Shown here in pieces: positions 48,758-58,886 of a DNA stretch of 64,000 nucleotides (positions within the stretch are counted from its first letter, which is position 1; every line of letters begins with the position of its first letter). Below the pieces are notes generated by a model, which was not told the DNA's origin, did not search any database, and saw only the letters and a list, made by a program, of their open reading frames with translations. The stretch comes from Streptomyces sp. NBC_00659 (GTDB taxonomy: Bacteria > Actinomycetota > Actinomycetes > Streptomycetales > Streptomycetaceae): contig NZ_CP109031.1 of NCBI RefSeq assembly GCF_036226925.1, positions 6,510,001 through 6,574,000 of the forward strand, in the 5' to 3' direction. The position numbers were made by a program, and so were the translations under genes.

Positions 48758-48925
48758 ATGCTGTTCCTCGTCGCCGCACTTTTGCTGCTCGGCGTCGTGA
48801 TGGGCTCCGTGGCGCACGCGCCGCTGTCCTTCACCCTCGTCGCCGCGGCCGTCATCGGCGTCTGGCTGATCGTCTTCGCGCTGCGCGAGCGCGGGGCCCG
48901 CCGGCGTCACCCCTCCGCCAACTGA
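48758..48925 (+). CDS. 55-residue membrane protein
   Basis: Reads MLFLVAALLLLGVVMG then SVAHAPLSFTL, a second hydrophobic helix (VAAAVIGVWLIVFAL) and a basic tail RERGARRRHPSAN. Two membrane helices with Arg-rich cytoplasmic end. ATG 48758; AGAGG lies about 10 nt before. Divergent from the TetR gene and behind its operators. Too short for domain assignment. The TGA stop lies in the first unit of a 28-bp tandem repeat. Confidence 0.65.
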   Translation: MLFLVAALLLLGVVMGSVAHAPLSFTLVAAAVIGVWLIVFALRERGARRRHPSAN

Positions 48926-48991
48926 CCGTTGGTCCCGCACCTTTGCCGACCGGCCGTTGGTCCCACACCTTCACCAACTGACCGTTGGGAG
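48918..48991. repeat. 28-bp tandem repeat starting at a stop codon
   Basis: Units start at 48918, 48946 and 48974 (last one partial). Each holds the motif CC(A/G)AC-N5-GTTGG; the first contains the stop of the small membrane gene (48923-48925). CCAACTGACCGTTGG is identical in units 1 and 3. Confidence 0.85.
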
Positions 48992-49003
48992 CTGACTCAC
49001 GTC

Positions 49004-49360
49004 ATGGAACTCACCGCGCGCACCACCGGCACGACCCGCTCACCCCGCACCACCGCGACGCCCCGCACCGCCGAAGCCGTCCGCACCGCCGACGCCACCG
49101 AGACCGTCCGCGCCACGCGCCGGACCGGCGTCAAGGACGCCGACGGCATGGCCGTGGCCTCCTTCGTCCTCGGCCTGCTCGGCCTGCTCGTGCTGAACAT
49201 CTTCCTGGGCCCCGTCGCCATCGTCCTCGCCTCCGTCGCCCTCTGGCGCGGCACGGCCCGCCGGGGCCGCGCCTTCCTCGGCCTCGGCCTGGGCATCGCC
49301 GACCTGGTGGTCCTGGTCGCCTTCATGCAGGTCGACAACACGGTGTCCTGGAGCTTCTGA
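49004..49360 (+). CDS. DUF4190-type membrane protein
   Basis: 118 residues. A Thr/Arg-rich N-terminus of about 45 residues precedes GMAVASFVLGLLGLLVLNIFLGPVAIVLASVALW as two closely spaced helices (core SFVLGLLGLL, PVAIVLASVALW) and GRAFLGLGLGIADLVVLVAF. This is the DUF4190 signature, found in many actinobacterial membrane proteins of unknown function. ATG 49004 follows GGAGCTGA. It follows the small membrane gene at the end of the 28-bp repeat and may share its TetR control. Confidence 0.75.
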   Translation: MELTARTTGTTRSPRTTATPRTAEAVRTADATETVRATRRTGVKDADGMAVASFVLGLLGLLVLNIFLGPVAIVLASVALWRGTARRGRAFLGLGLGIADLVVLVAFMQVDNTVSWSF

Positions 49361-49540
49361 GGCCGCCGCGACGACCGGGGCCGAGGTCACGGCCCGCGGC
49401 GAGCGGCGCCGGGCCGCCGTGCGAGGGCCCGGGCGCGGCGCCGCGGAGCGCACCGCCGGGCCGCGCGCGAGCCGGGGCGGGCCGTCATGCCGCCGGGGGC
49501 AGGGGAGTAGAGGGAACGGGCCCGTAGAATCGAGCCCACC

Positions 49541-50710
49541 ATGGCTTACCTCGACCACGCCGCGACCACCCCCATGCTGCCCGAGGCAGCAGAGGCTCTG
49601 ACCGCCCGACTGGGCGTCACGGGCAACGCCTCCTCCCTCCACGCCGCCGGCCGCACCGCGCGGCGGGCCGTCGAGGAGGCCCGTGAAACCCTGGCGGACG
49701 CCCTTGGCGCCCGCCCCAGCGAGGTGGTCCTCACCTCAGGCGGCACCGAGGCCGACAACCTCGCGGTAAAGGGCCTGTACTGGTCCCGCAGAGACGCCGA
49801 CCCGGCCCGTACCCGTGTTCTCGCGAGCCCCGTCGAGCACCATGCCGTCCTCGACGCGGTCCACTGGCTCGGTGAGCACGAGGGCGCCACGGTCGAGTAC
49901 CTGCCCGTCGACGCCTACGGCCGCGTCCATCCCGACGCCCTGCGCGAGGCCATCGCCCGCAACCCCGCGGACGTCGCCCTCGCCACGGTCATGTGGGCCA
50001 ACAACGAGATCGGCACCATCATGCCGGTCCGCGAACTGGCGGACGTCGCAGCCGAGTTCGATGTCCCACTGCACGCCGACGCGGTCCAGGCCTTCGGTCA
50101 GGTCCCGGTCGACTTCGCGGCCTCCGGCCTCGCCGCGATGACGGTGTCCGGCCACAAGATCGGCGGTCCCTACGGGATCGGCGCGCTGCTTCTCGGCCGC
50201 GAGTACAGCCCCGTGCCCGTGCTGCACGGGGGCGGTCAGGAGCGCCATGTGCGTTCCGGCACCCTCGACGTCCCCGCCACCGTGTCCTTCGCGGTCGCCG
50301 GGCGGCTGGCCGCCGAACGGCAGGAGTGGTTCGCCCGCGAGATCGGCGCCCTGCGCGACGACCTGGCCGACGCCGTCGTCAAGGCCGTGCCCGACGCGAT
50401 CCTCGGCGGTGACCCGGAACCCGGGGGCCGGCTGCCCGCCAACGCGCACTTCACGTTCCCCGGCTGCGAGGGCGATTCGCTGCTCCTGCTGCTCGACGCA
50501 CAGGGCATCGAGTGCTCCACCGGCTCGGCGTGCACGGCGGGCGTGGCCCAGCCGAGCCACGTCGTCCTCGCCACCGGCACCGACCCGGACCTCGCCCGGG
50601 GCACCCTGCGCTTCTCCCTCGGCCACACCTCCACACGGGCGGACGTCGCGGCGGTGGCGCGGGTCATCGGCCCGGCGGTGGAGCGGGCGCGCATGGCGGG
50701 TCTGACCTGA
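49541..50710 (+). CDS. Cysteine desulfurase (NifS/IscS type)
   Basis: 389 residues. [23 protein letters not shown]-lysine in [16 protein letters not shown] (about 205), catalytic Cys in [19 protein letters not shown] (about 328). It makes enzyme-bound persulfide from cysteine. ATG 49541 is close to GGGAACGGG. mnmA lies about 840 bp downstream in the same direction, so it probably supplies sulfur for tRNA 2-thiouridine, with possible use in Fe-S assembly. An unrelated amidase lies between, on the opposite strand. Confidence 0.93.
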   Translation: MAYLDHAATTPMLPEAAEALTARLGVTGNASSLHAAGRTARRAVEEARETLADALGARPSEVVLTSGGTEADNLAVKGLYWSRRDADPARTRVLASPVEHHAVLDAVHWLGEHEGATVEYLPVDAYGRVHPDALREAIARNPADVALATVMWANNEIGTIMPVRELADVAAEFDVPLHADAVQAFGQVPVDFAASGLAAMTVSGHKIGGPYGIGALLLGREYSPVPVLHGGGQERHVRSGTLDVPATVSFAVAGRLAAERQEWFAREIGALRDDLADAVVKAVPDAILGGDPEPGGRLPANAHFTFPGCEGDSLLLLLDAQGIECSTGSACTAGVAQPSHVVLATGTDPDLARGTLRFSLGHTSTRADVAAVARVIGPAVERARMAGLT

Positions 50711-50734
50711 CGTCCCCCCGGTGAGGCGCCGGGG

Positions 50735-50790
50735 GATCCTCGGCAGACAGGATTCCCGGGAGTCCTCGTCAGACGGGATTTCTCGTCAGG
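50735..50790. repeat. Short repeats at the amidase 3' end
   Basis: On the amidase strand CTGACGAG (containing the TGA stop) occurs twice, at about 50784 and 50767, and as CTGCCGAG about 26 bp further. Each copy is followed by a similar ATCCCG-type stretch. Confidence 0.55.
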
Positions 50791-51490
50791 CCGCTGCCGA
50801 CCGGGCCCGCCGTACGAGCCGTATGTACCGGTCCCAGTCCCAGTACCGCCCGGGATCCGTGTGGTCCGTGCCCGGGACCTCGATGTGTCCGATGATGTGC
50901 TCGCGGTCCACGGGGATGCCGTACCGCCCGCATATCCTCGCCGTCAGCCGCGCCGAGGCCTCGTACATCGCGTCCGTGAACGACGAGGGGCGGTCGACGA
51001 AACCCTCGTGCTCGATGCCGACGCTGCGTTCGTTGTAGGCGCGGTTGCCCGCGTGGAACGCCACGTCCAGCTCGCGGATCATCTGCGTGACCTGACCGTC
51101 CCTGCGGACGACGTAGTGAGCGGCCGCCTCGTGCTTCGGGTCCTGGAAGGCCCGCACCGCGCTCGTGAAGCTGCCCTGGGTGACGTGGATGACCACCCGG
51201 TCTATCCCGTAGTCGTCGGGACGGTCGGCCCGCCGCCAGTTCGCCGCCGAAGCCGCCACCCACTGCGCGCCCCGGAAGTCCACCGCCCCCGCGACGCGTG
51301 CCTTCTCCACGCCCGGCAGCCGCCACCACAGGTGCGACAGCTCCTCGCGGGCGAGCCCGGCCGCGCTCACGGCCGCCGCCAGACCACCGATGAGCAGCAC
51401 ACGGCGTCCGGCCGGCCGGTCGCCGTCCTTGGCTCCCGCCGCTGCCCCACCGCTCCGCGGCTTTGCCGGCTTCTCCTTTTTCGCCCCCAT
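50786..51490 (-). CDS. N-acetylmuramoyl-L-alanine amidase (family 2, PGRP-like)
   Basis: 234 residues. Twin-Arg-like signal [19 protein letters not shown], then Amidase_2 domain: [11 protein letters not shown] (first metal His), [50 protein letters not shown] (last metal His, Asp/Glu). It cuts the bond between MurNAc and L-Ala in peptidoglycan. ATG 51490; only weak GAAGA upstream. Divergent from mnmA, so the two promoters share 60 bp. Its 3' end carries short repeats spanning the stop. Confidence 0.9.
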   Translation of the reverse strand: MGAKKEKPAKPRSGGAAAGAKDGDRPAGRRVLLIGGLAAAVSAAGLAREELSHLWWRLPGVEKARVAGAVDFRGAQWVAASAANWRRADRPDDYGIDRVVIHVTQGSFTSAVRAFQDPKHEAAAHYVVRRDGQVTQMIRELDVAFHAGNRAYNERSVGIEHEGFVDRPSSFTDAMYEASARLTARICGRYGIPVDREHIIGHIEVPGTDHTDPGRYWDWDRYIRLVRRARSAAA

Positions 51491-51550
51491 GCGATCTTCA
51501 ACGGATACTCGCGGGTTCCGGTTCCCGCGGCCCCGTACTCTGGAGGGGTT

Positions 51551-52672
51551 ATGACTGACACCTCGCAGCGCCCCCTCCGCGTCCTTGCCGCCATGTCGGG
51601 CGGAGTGGACTCCGCCGTAGCCGCCGCCCGTGCCGCCGAGGCCGGGCACGACGTGACGGGTGTGCACCTCGCCCTCTCGGCGAACCCGCAATCGTTCAGG
51701 ACCGGCGCGCGCGGCTGCTGCACCATCGAGGACTCGCGCGACGCCCGCCGCGCCGCCGACGTCATCGGCATCCCGTTCTACGTCTGGGACCTCGCCGAGC
51801 GCTTCCGCGAGGACGTTGTCGAGGACTTCATCGCCGAGTACGAGGCCGGCCGCACCCCGAACCCGTGCCTGCGCTGCAACGAGAAGATCAAGTTCGCCGC
51901 CCTGCTGGACAAGGCGCTCGCGCTCGGCTTCGACGCGGTCTGCACCGGCCACTACGCGCAGGTGATCGTCCGCGAGGACGGCACGCGCGAGCTGCACCGG
52001 GCCTCCGACATGGCCAAGGACCAGTCGTACGTCCTCGGCGTCCTGGACGACCGGCAGCTCGCCCACGCGCTGTTCCCGCTCGGCGACACGGTCACCACCA
52101 AGGACGAGATCCGCGCCGAGGCCGAGCGCCGGGGCCTGGCCGTCGCCAAGAAGCCGGACTCGCACGACATCTGCTTCATCGCCGACGGCGACACCCAGGG
52201 CTTCCTCGCGGGCCGGCTCGGCAAGGCCGAGGGCGACATCGTCGACGAGACCGGCGCCAGGATCGGTACCCACGAGGGCGCGTACGGCTTCACGATCGGC
52301 CAGCGCAAGGGCCTGCGCATCGGCACCCCGGCCGCCGACGGCAAGCCGCGCTACGTCCTGGACATCTCGCCGGTGAACAACACGGTCACGGTCGGCCCGG
52401 CCGCCTCCCTGGACGTGTCCGCCCTGACCGCGATCAAGCCCCGCTGGTGCGGCGCCGCCCCGGTCGGTCCCGGCACCTACACCGCCCAGCTGCGCGCCCA
52501 CGGCGGCGAGACCGAGGTGAACGCAGGCCTGGTCGACGGCGAGCTGCGGGTCACCTTCACCGAGCCGGTCCGGGGCGTCGCCCCCGGCCAGGCGATCGTC
52601 CTGTACGACGGCACCCGCGTGGTGGGGTCGGCGACGATCGCGACGACCACGCGCGCGACGGCTGACGTCTAG
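51551..52672 (+). CDS. mnmA: tRNA 2-thiouridine synthase MnmA
   Basis: 373 residues. P-loop [10 protein letters not shown], first active Cys in [12 protein letters not shown] (about 106), second Cys in HDICFIAD (about 207) and C-terminal beta barrel. It makes s2U34 in tRNA for Lys, Glu and Gln using sulfur relayed from a desulfurase, for which the neighbour at 49541-50710 is the obvious source. ATG 51551 follows GGAGGGG at 4 nt. Ends before a tandem repeat zone (52708-52824). Confidence 0.96.
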   Translation: MTDTSQRPLRVLAAMSGGVDSAVAAARAAEAGHDVTGVHLALSANPQSFRTGARGCCTIEDSRDARRAADVIGIPFYVWDLAERFREDVVEDFIAEYEAGRTPNPCLRCNEKIKFAALLDKALALGFDAVCTGHYAQVIVREDGTRELHRASDMAKDQSYVLGVLDDRQLAHALFPLGDTVTTKDEIRAEAERRGLAVAKKPDSHDICFIADGDTQGFLAGRLGKAEGDIVDETGARIGTHEGAYGFTIGQRKGLRIGTPAADGKPRYVLDISPVNNTVTVGPAASLDVSALTAIKPRWCGAAPVGPGTYTAQLRAHGGETEVNAGLVDGELRVTFTEPVRGVAPGQAIVLYDGTRVVGSATIATTTRATADV

Positions 52673-52707
52673 ACCGACCGGCCCGGCCGGTACGGGAGAG
52701 CCCTCGT

Positions 52708-52824
52708 GGCCGACTCGGCCGGGCAGGTGAGAGACCTTGGGCCGGGCAGGTGAGATCTCGGGCCGACCGGGTCGGGCAGGGGAGAGACCCCGGGCCGACC
52801 GGGTCGCGCAGGGGAGAGACCCCG
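52708..52824. repeat. 32-bp tandem repeat, four units
   Basis: Units start with GGCCG at 52708 (32 bp), 52740 (21 bp, internal deletion), 52761 (32 bp) and 52793 (32 bp). The last two are 31 of 32 identical. They fill the gap between mnmA and the convergent hydrolase gene. Confidence 0.88.
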
Positions 52825-52837
52825 ATGGTGCCCTCGG

Positions 52838-53623
52838 CTAACCGTCCGTGCCGAAGAACTCCGCCAGCACCGGGGCGAGCGCCTGGGGATCCACCATGTG
52901 GGTCTGTCCCTCCAGAGTGCGGTACGACCCGTTCGGCGCGGCCTCCGCGATGGTCCGGGCCGCCTCGCGCATCCACGCGGGGCTCGCGTCGCCCGCGACG
53001 GACAGCAGCGGCACGGAGAGCGCGGCCAGCCGTTCGCGGGGCACCCGGCCCCCGCCCATCGCGGCGTCGTCGTACGCCAGGGTCGGAGCGAGGGTTTCCA
53101 TGCCGGGCCAGGCGTGGGACATGCGCACTCCGGCGATCATCTCCGGGGGCGTGCCCACGAGGGTCAGGAACAGCTCGACCGCGTCACCGCGACGACCCTG
53201 GCCGAGCAGCTCGGTCAGCCGCCCGGTGTACTCGGCCCGCTGCTTGGCCGCCACCTCGTCCACGGCGAACGGCGTCTCGTAGACGGCGACTTCGCGGACG
53301 GGCAGCCCGCTCGCGGCCGCCTCCAGGGCCAGCGCGCCGCCCGACGAGATGCCGTAGAGCGCCGCGCTGTCCCCGAAGGCCTCGATCAGCGCCGCGATGT
53401 CCTCGATCTCCCGGGCCACCGCGAAGGGCGCCGTGTCGCCGCTGCCGCCACGGCCCCGCCGGTCGTAGGTGACGGCGCCGAAGCGGTCCGAGAGGGCCTC
53501 CGCGAGGGGCGCGAGCGTGGCGCCCGTGCACATGGCGCCACCCACCAGCACGACCGTCGGGCCGTCACCGTGGCGTTCGTAGGCGATGGGCGTCCCGTCG
53601 CGCGAGATCGTCTTGTTGTCCAT
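52838..53623 (-). CDS. Alpha/beta-hydrolase
   Basis: 261 residues: oxyanion region VLVGGAMCTGATL, VTYDRRGRGGSGDT, nucleophile elbow YGISSGGALALEAA (Ser about 97), late His in GQTHMVDPQALAP. Typical soluble hydrolase of unknown substrate. ATG 53623; no clear ribosome site. Convergent with mnmA across tandem repeats. Confidence 0.82.
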   Translation of the reverse strand: MDNKTISRDGTPIAYERHGDGPTVVLVGGAMCTGATLAPLAEALSDRFGAVTYDRRGRGGSGDTAPFAVAREIEDIAALIEAFGDSAALYGISSGGALALEAAASGLPVREVAVYETPFAVDEVAAKQRAEYTGRLTELLGQGRRGDAVELFLTLVGTPPEMIAGVRMSHAWPGMETLAPTLAYDDAAMGGGRVPRERLAALSVPLLSVAGDASPAWMREAARTIAEAAPNGSYRTLEGQTHMVDPQALAPVLAEFFGTDG

Positions 53624-53699
53624 GCCTGTAGAGACTGCCGGGCGAGCGGGAACTCATCGCGTCACCACGCCCGCGCGCCCGGAAGTCAGGACACGCAAC

Positions 53700-54023
53700 T
53701 CAGGACACGTCAACCTCGTAGAAGCAGAGGTGGTCCCTGATCTCGGCGACGTCGGGCTTGGGATCGGGGTAGGCCCACACGAGATCGGCCGCTCCGGGAC
53801 GCGACCAGTAGGAGGCGGTGCCCTTGAAGGGGCAGTACGTGTGGGTGTCGGAGGGCGTCAGCAGCTCCAGACGGACGTCCTCGGGCGGGATGTAGTAGCG
53901 GACCGGACAGCCCGTCTCGCGCAGCACCAGGGGGCGGTCGCTCTCCGCCAGGACCTGGTCGCCGTGCACGACGCGGACATGGCGCGTGCCTTGCTCGATC
54001 GTGATCGTGTGTCCTTCAGCCAT
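53700..54023 (-). CDS. DUF427 protein
   Basis: 107 residues. VRVVHGDQVLAESDRPLVLRETG, PVRYYIPPEDVRLELL and TYCPFKGTASYWS are the DUF427 signatures. Function unknown, possibly ligand binding. ATG 54023; divergent from the LOG-like gene with a 50-bp gap. Confidence 0.9.
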   Translation of the reverse strand: MAEGHTITIEQGTRHVRVVHGDQVLAESDRPLVLRETGCPVRYYIPPEDVRLELLTPSDTHTYCPFKGTASYWSRPGAADLVWAYPDPKPDVAEIRDHLCFYEVDVS

Positions 54024-54073
54024 ACCGGGAAAGCGCTCGCGGGCCCCGAATCCTTCCCGCGTACGGTGAAGTC

Positions 54074-54613
54074 ATGAACATCTGTGTCTTCCTCTCCGCC
54101 GCCGACCTCGACGACCGCTACACGCGCCCCGCCCGGGAGTTCGCCGAACTCCTCGGCAAGGGCGGCCACACGCTGGTGTGGGGCGGCTCCGACGTCGGGC
54201 TGATGAAGGTGGTCGCCGACGGCGTGCAGGAGGCGGGCGGACGACTGGTGGGCGTCTCCGTGGACTTCCTGGCCGCCAAGGCCCGCCCGGGAGCCGACGA
54301 GATGGTCGTCGCTCGTGACCTGGCCGAGCGCAAGGCGCTGCTGCTGGCGAAGGCCGACGCGGTGGTCGTCATGGTGGGCGGCACCGGCACGCTCGACGAA
54401 GCGACCGAGATCCTGGAGCTGAAGAAGCACGGGAAGACCGAGAAGCCGGTGGTCCTGCTCAACACGGCCGGCTTCTACGACGGCCTCAAGGAGCAGTTCC
54501 GGCGGATGGACACCGAGGGTTTCCTGCCGCGCCCGCTCACCGACCTGGTGTTCTTCGCCGAGGAGCCGGTGGGGGCACTGGCCTACCTGGAGGAGAGCGT
54601 CGGCACCCGCTGA
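54074..54613 (+). CDS. LOG-family-like protein (altered PGG motif)
   Basis: 179 residues, Rossmann type. The LOG cytokinin-activating family has PGGxGTxxE; here it reads VGGTGTLDE, with Pro changed to Val, although Glu and the preceding ERK (AERKALLL) are kept. HTLVWGGSDVGLMKVVADG and PVVLLNTAGFYDGL match the fold. LOG proteins hydrolyse nucleoside monophosphates to base and ribose phosphate. Activity inferred. ATG 54074. Confidence 0.72.
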   Translation: MNICVFLSAADLDDRYTRPAREFAELLGKGGHTLVWGGSDVGLMKVVADGVQEAGGRLVGVSVDFLAAKARPGADEMVVARDLAERKALLLAKADAVVVMVGGTGTLDEATEILELKKHGKTEKPVVLLNTAGFYDGLKEQFRRMDTEGFLPRPLTDLVFFAEEPVGALAYLEESVGTR

Positions 54614-54687
54614 GGCGCGACAGGCGCCCGCCGGGGTGCCGGGCAGGCGGTTCGAGACCGGCGCCCGGTGATGCGAGCATGGCGCCC

Positions 54688-55377
54688 ATGGCTACACATG
54701 TGATCACCGGGGCCGGTTCCGGAATCGGCGCGGCCGTCGCCCGCCGTCTGCACACGCGCGGGGACGAACTCGTGCTCCACGCGCGCGACGCCGGCCGCGC
54801 CAAGGAACTGACCGCCGCGTTCCCCGGGGCGAAGACCCTGGTGGGCGACCTGGCGGACCCCGACAAGCTCTCCTGGGCGTTCTCCCACCAGTCGCTCCCC
54901 GGCCAGGTCGACTCGCTGCTGCACATCGCGGGCGTGGTCGACCTCGGTCCGGTCGGCGAACTGACCCCGAAGTCCTGGCGCCATCAGCTCAACGTCAACC
55001 TGATCGCCCCCGCCGAGCTGACCCGCCACTTCCTGCCCCAGCTCCGCCTGGCCCAGGGCCACGTGCTCTTCGTGAACTCCGGCGCCGGTCTGAACGCCCA
55101 CGCCGACTGGTCCGCCTACGCCGCTTCCAAGCACGGCCTGAAGGCCCTCGCCGACTCCCTGCGCCACGAGGAGCATGCGGCCGGGGTCCGGGTGACCTCC
55201 GTCTACCCCGGCCGCACCGCGAGCCCCATGCAGGCCAAGGTCCACCAGCAGGAGGGCAAGGAGTACGACGCCTCGAAGTGGATCGACCCCGAGTCGGTGG
55301 CGACGACGATCCTGATGGCGCTCGACCTGCCCCGGGACGCCGAGGTCAACGATCTGACGGTGCGCCCGGGCGGCTGA
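54688..55377 (+). CDS. Short-chain dehydrogenase/reductase
   Basis: 229 residues. Cofactor motif TGAGSGIGAAVARRL, GDLADPDK, HIAGVVDLG and catalytic YAASKHG; Ser in FVNSGAGLN. NADP(H) preference plausible from HARDAGR. ATG 54688 opens MATHVITGAG; ATG 54679 lies 9 nt earlier. Follows the LOG-like gene after 74 bp in the same direction and may share its transcript; the metE-like gene begins 30 nt after it. Confidence 0.87.
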   Translation: MATHVITGAGSGIGAAVARRLHTRGDELVLHARDAGRAKELTAAFPGAKTLVGDLADPDKLSWAFSHQSLPGQVDSLLHIAGVVDLGPVGELTPKSWRHQLNVNLIAPAELTRHFLPQLRLAQGHVLFVNSGAGLNAHADWSAYAASKHGLKALADSLRHEEHAAGVRVTSVYPGRTASPMQAKVHQQEGKEYDASKWIDPESVATTILMALDLPRDAEVNDLTVRPGG

Positions 55378-55407
55378 CCTCCCCGCGGGATTCCGTAGGC
55401 TTCCGGG

Positions 55408-56415
55408 GTGAGCGAAAAAAGCGAGTTCAGGTTCGGTCCCGCCACCGGGGTCGGGTCCATGCCGGGCGGTGACGCGCGGGAGGCCGCGAAGACCGTCACC
55501 GGTTCCCTCGACGACTTCCCGTTCCTCGCCGAACTGCCCGCACGGGGGCCCGGGGCGGACATGATCGGCCGGACCGCCGGAATGCTCGTCGAGCTGTACG
55601 CGCGCGTGGAGCCCAGCGGCTGGCGGTTCGGGGACCGGCCGGGCCGGGACACCAAGCGGGCCAGGTCGTGGCTGGGGGAGGACCTCGACGCCCTGGAGGA
55701 GTTCACCCAGGGGTACGAGGGCCCCCTCAAGGTGCAGGCCGTCGGTCCCTGGACCCTGGCCGCCGCCCTGGAGCTGCGGAACGGCGAGTCCGCCCTCTCC
55801 GACCCGGGCGCCTGCCGAGACCTCGCGGGATCGCTCGCCGAGGGACTGCGCCTGCACCTCGACGACGTACGCCGGCGGATCCCCGGTGCCGAGGTCGTCC
55901 TCCAGCTCGACGAACCCTCCCTCGTCGCCGTGCTCCGCGGTCAGGTGCCGACCGCCAGCGGCTACCGCACCAACCGCGCCGTGGACCGCCAGGTCGCCGA
56001 GGCCAGGCTCCGGGACGTCGTCGGCGTGAACGGGGACGGTCCCGTCGTCGTCCACAGCTGCGCGCCGGACGTCCCCTTCGCCCTGCTGCGCCGGGCGGGC
56101 GCGGCGGCGATCTCGTTCGACTTCTCTCTTCTCACCGAGCGTGACGACGACGCGATCGGGGAAGCTGTCGAAGGCGGCACCCGGCTGTTCGCCGGTGTCG
56201 TCCCCGGCGTGGACGTCCCGTTGTCGGACCCTGCCGGTAGCGTCATGGGTGTCAGGACGCTGTGGCGCAGGCTGGGGCTGCGGCCGGGTCTTCTCGCGGA
56301 GGCGGTCACGCTCACTCCGTCGTGCGGACTCGCGGGGGCCTCCCCCGACTTCGCGCGCCGGGCGCTGGCCCACTGCGTCCGGGCGGCGAGATCTCTCGCG
56401 GACAACCCTGAGTAA
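55408..56415 (+). CDS. Short cobalamin-independent methionine-synthase-like protein
   Basis: 335 residues, one catalytic-domain length rather than the full MetE. ATGVGSMPGGD at the N-terminus; zinc ligands appear as His/Cys in VVVHSCAPDVPF and Cys in LTPSCGLAGASP. It resembles the C-terminal half of MetE that methylates homocysteine, but the methyl donor and in vivo role are not settled for such short forms. GTG 55408 lies just 30 nt after the SDR gene, so likely co-transcribed. ligA follows after 15 nt. Confidence 0.8.
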   Translation: MSEKSEFRFGPATGVGSMPGGDAREAAKTVTGSLDDFPFLAELPARGPGADMIGRTAGMLVELYARVEPSGWRFGDRPGRDTKRARSWLGEDLDALEEFTQGYEGPLKVQAVGPWTLAAALELRNGESALSDPGACRDLAGSLAEGLRLHLDDVRRRIPGAEVVLQLDEPSLVAVLRGQVPTASGYRTNRAVDRQVAEARLRDVVGVNGDGPVVVHSCAPDVPFALLRRAGAAAISFDFSLLTERDDDAIGEAVEGGTRLFAGVVPGVDVPLSDPAGSVMGVRTLWRRLGLRPGLLAEAVTLTPSCGLAGASPDFARRALAHCVRAARSLADNPE

Positions 56416-58626
<2,211 letters not shown>

Positions 58627-58886
58627 CGGTTGAAGACCACCCGTTCGGCGCATACCGGTGACATACGGGTGACCAGGTCGCATTCGGGCAACCGTCGACG
58701 ACCGCTGCCCGTGGAAGCCTTCCGCGGCCTACTGTTGACGTGTGCGCCCGCCGTGCCCGGCCTCGGTCGGCGCATCCCTCGCTCCTCATGAGCTGGGGGA
58801 AGGGTTTTCCACGCGGCCACCGTTGGCGGTTGTCGCCGGCAACGGATCGTGTGGCGTGGGCACCGCCGGCAGTGAGAGGGACGGGA

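Noticed and set aside
52708..52824. CRISPR array
   Set aside because: Units are contiguous, without unique spacers, and no cas genes are nearby.
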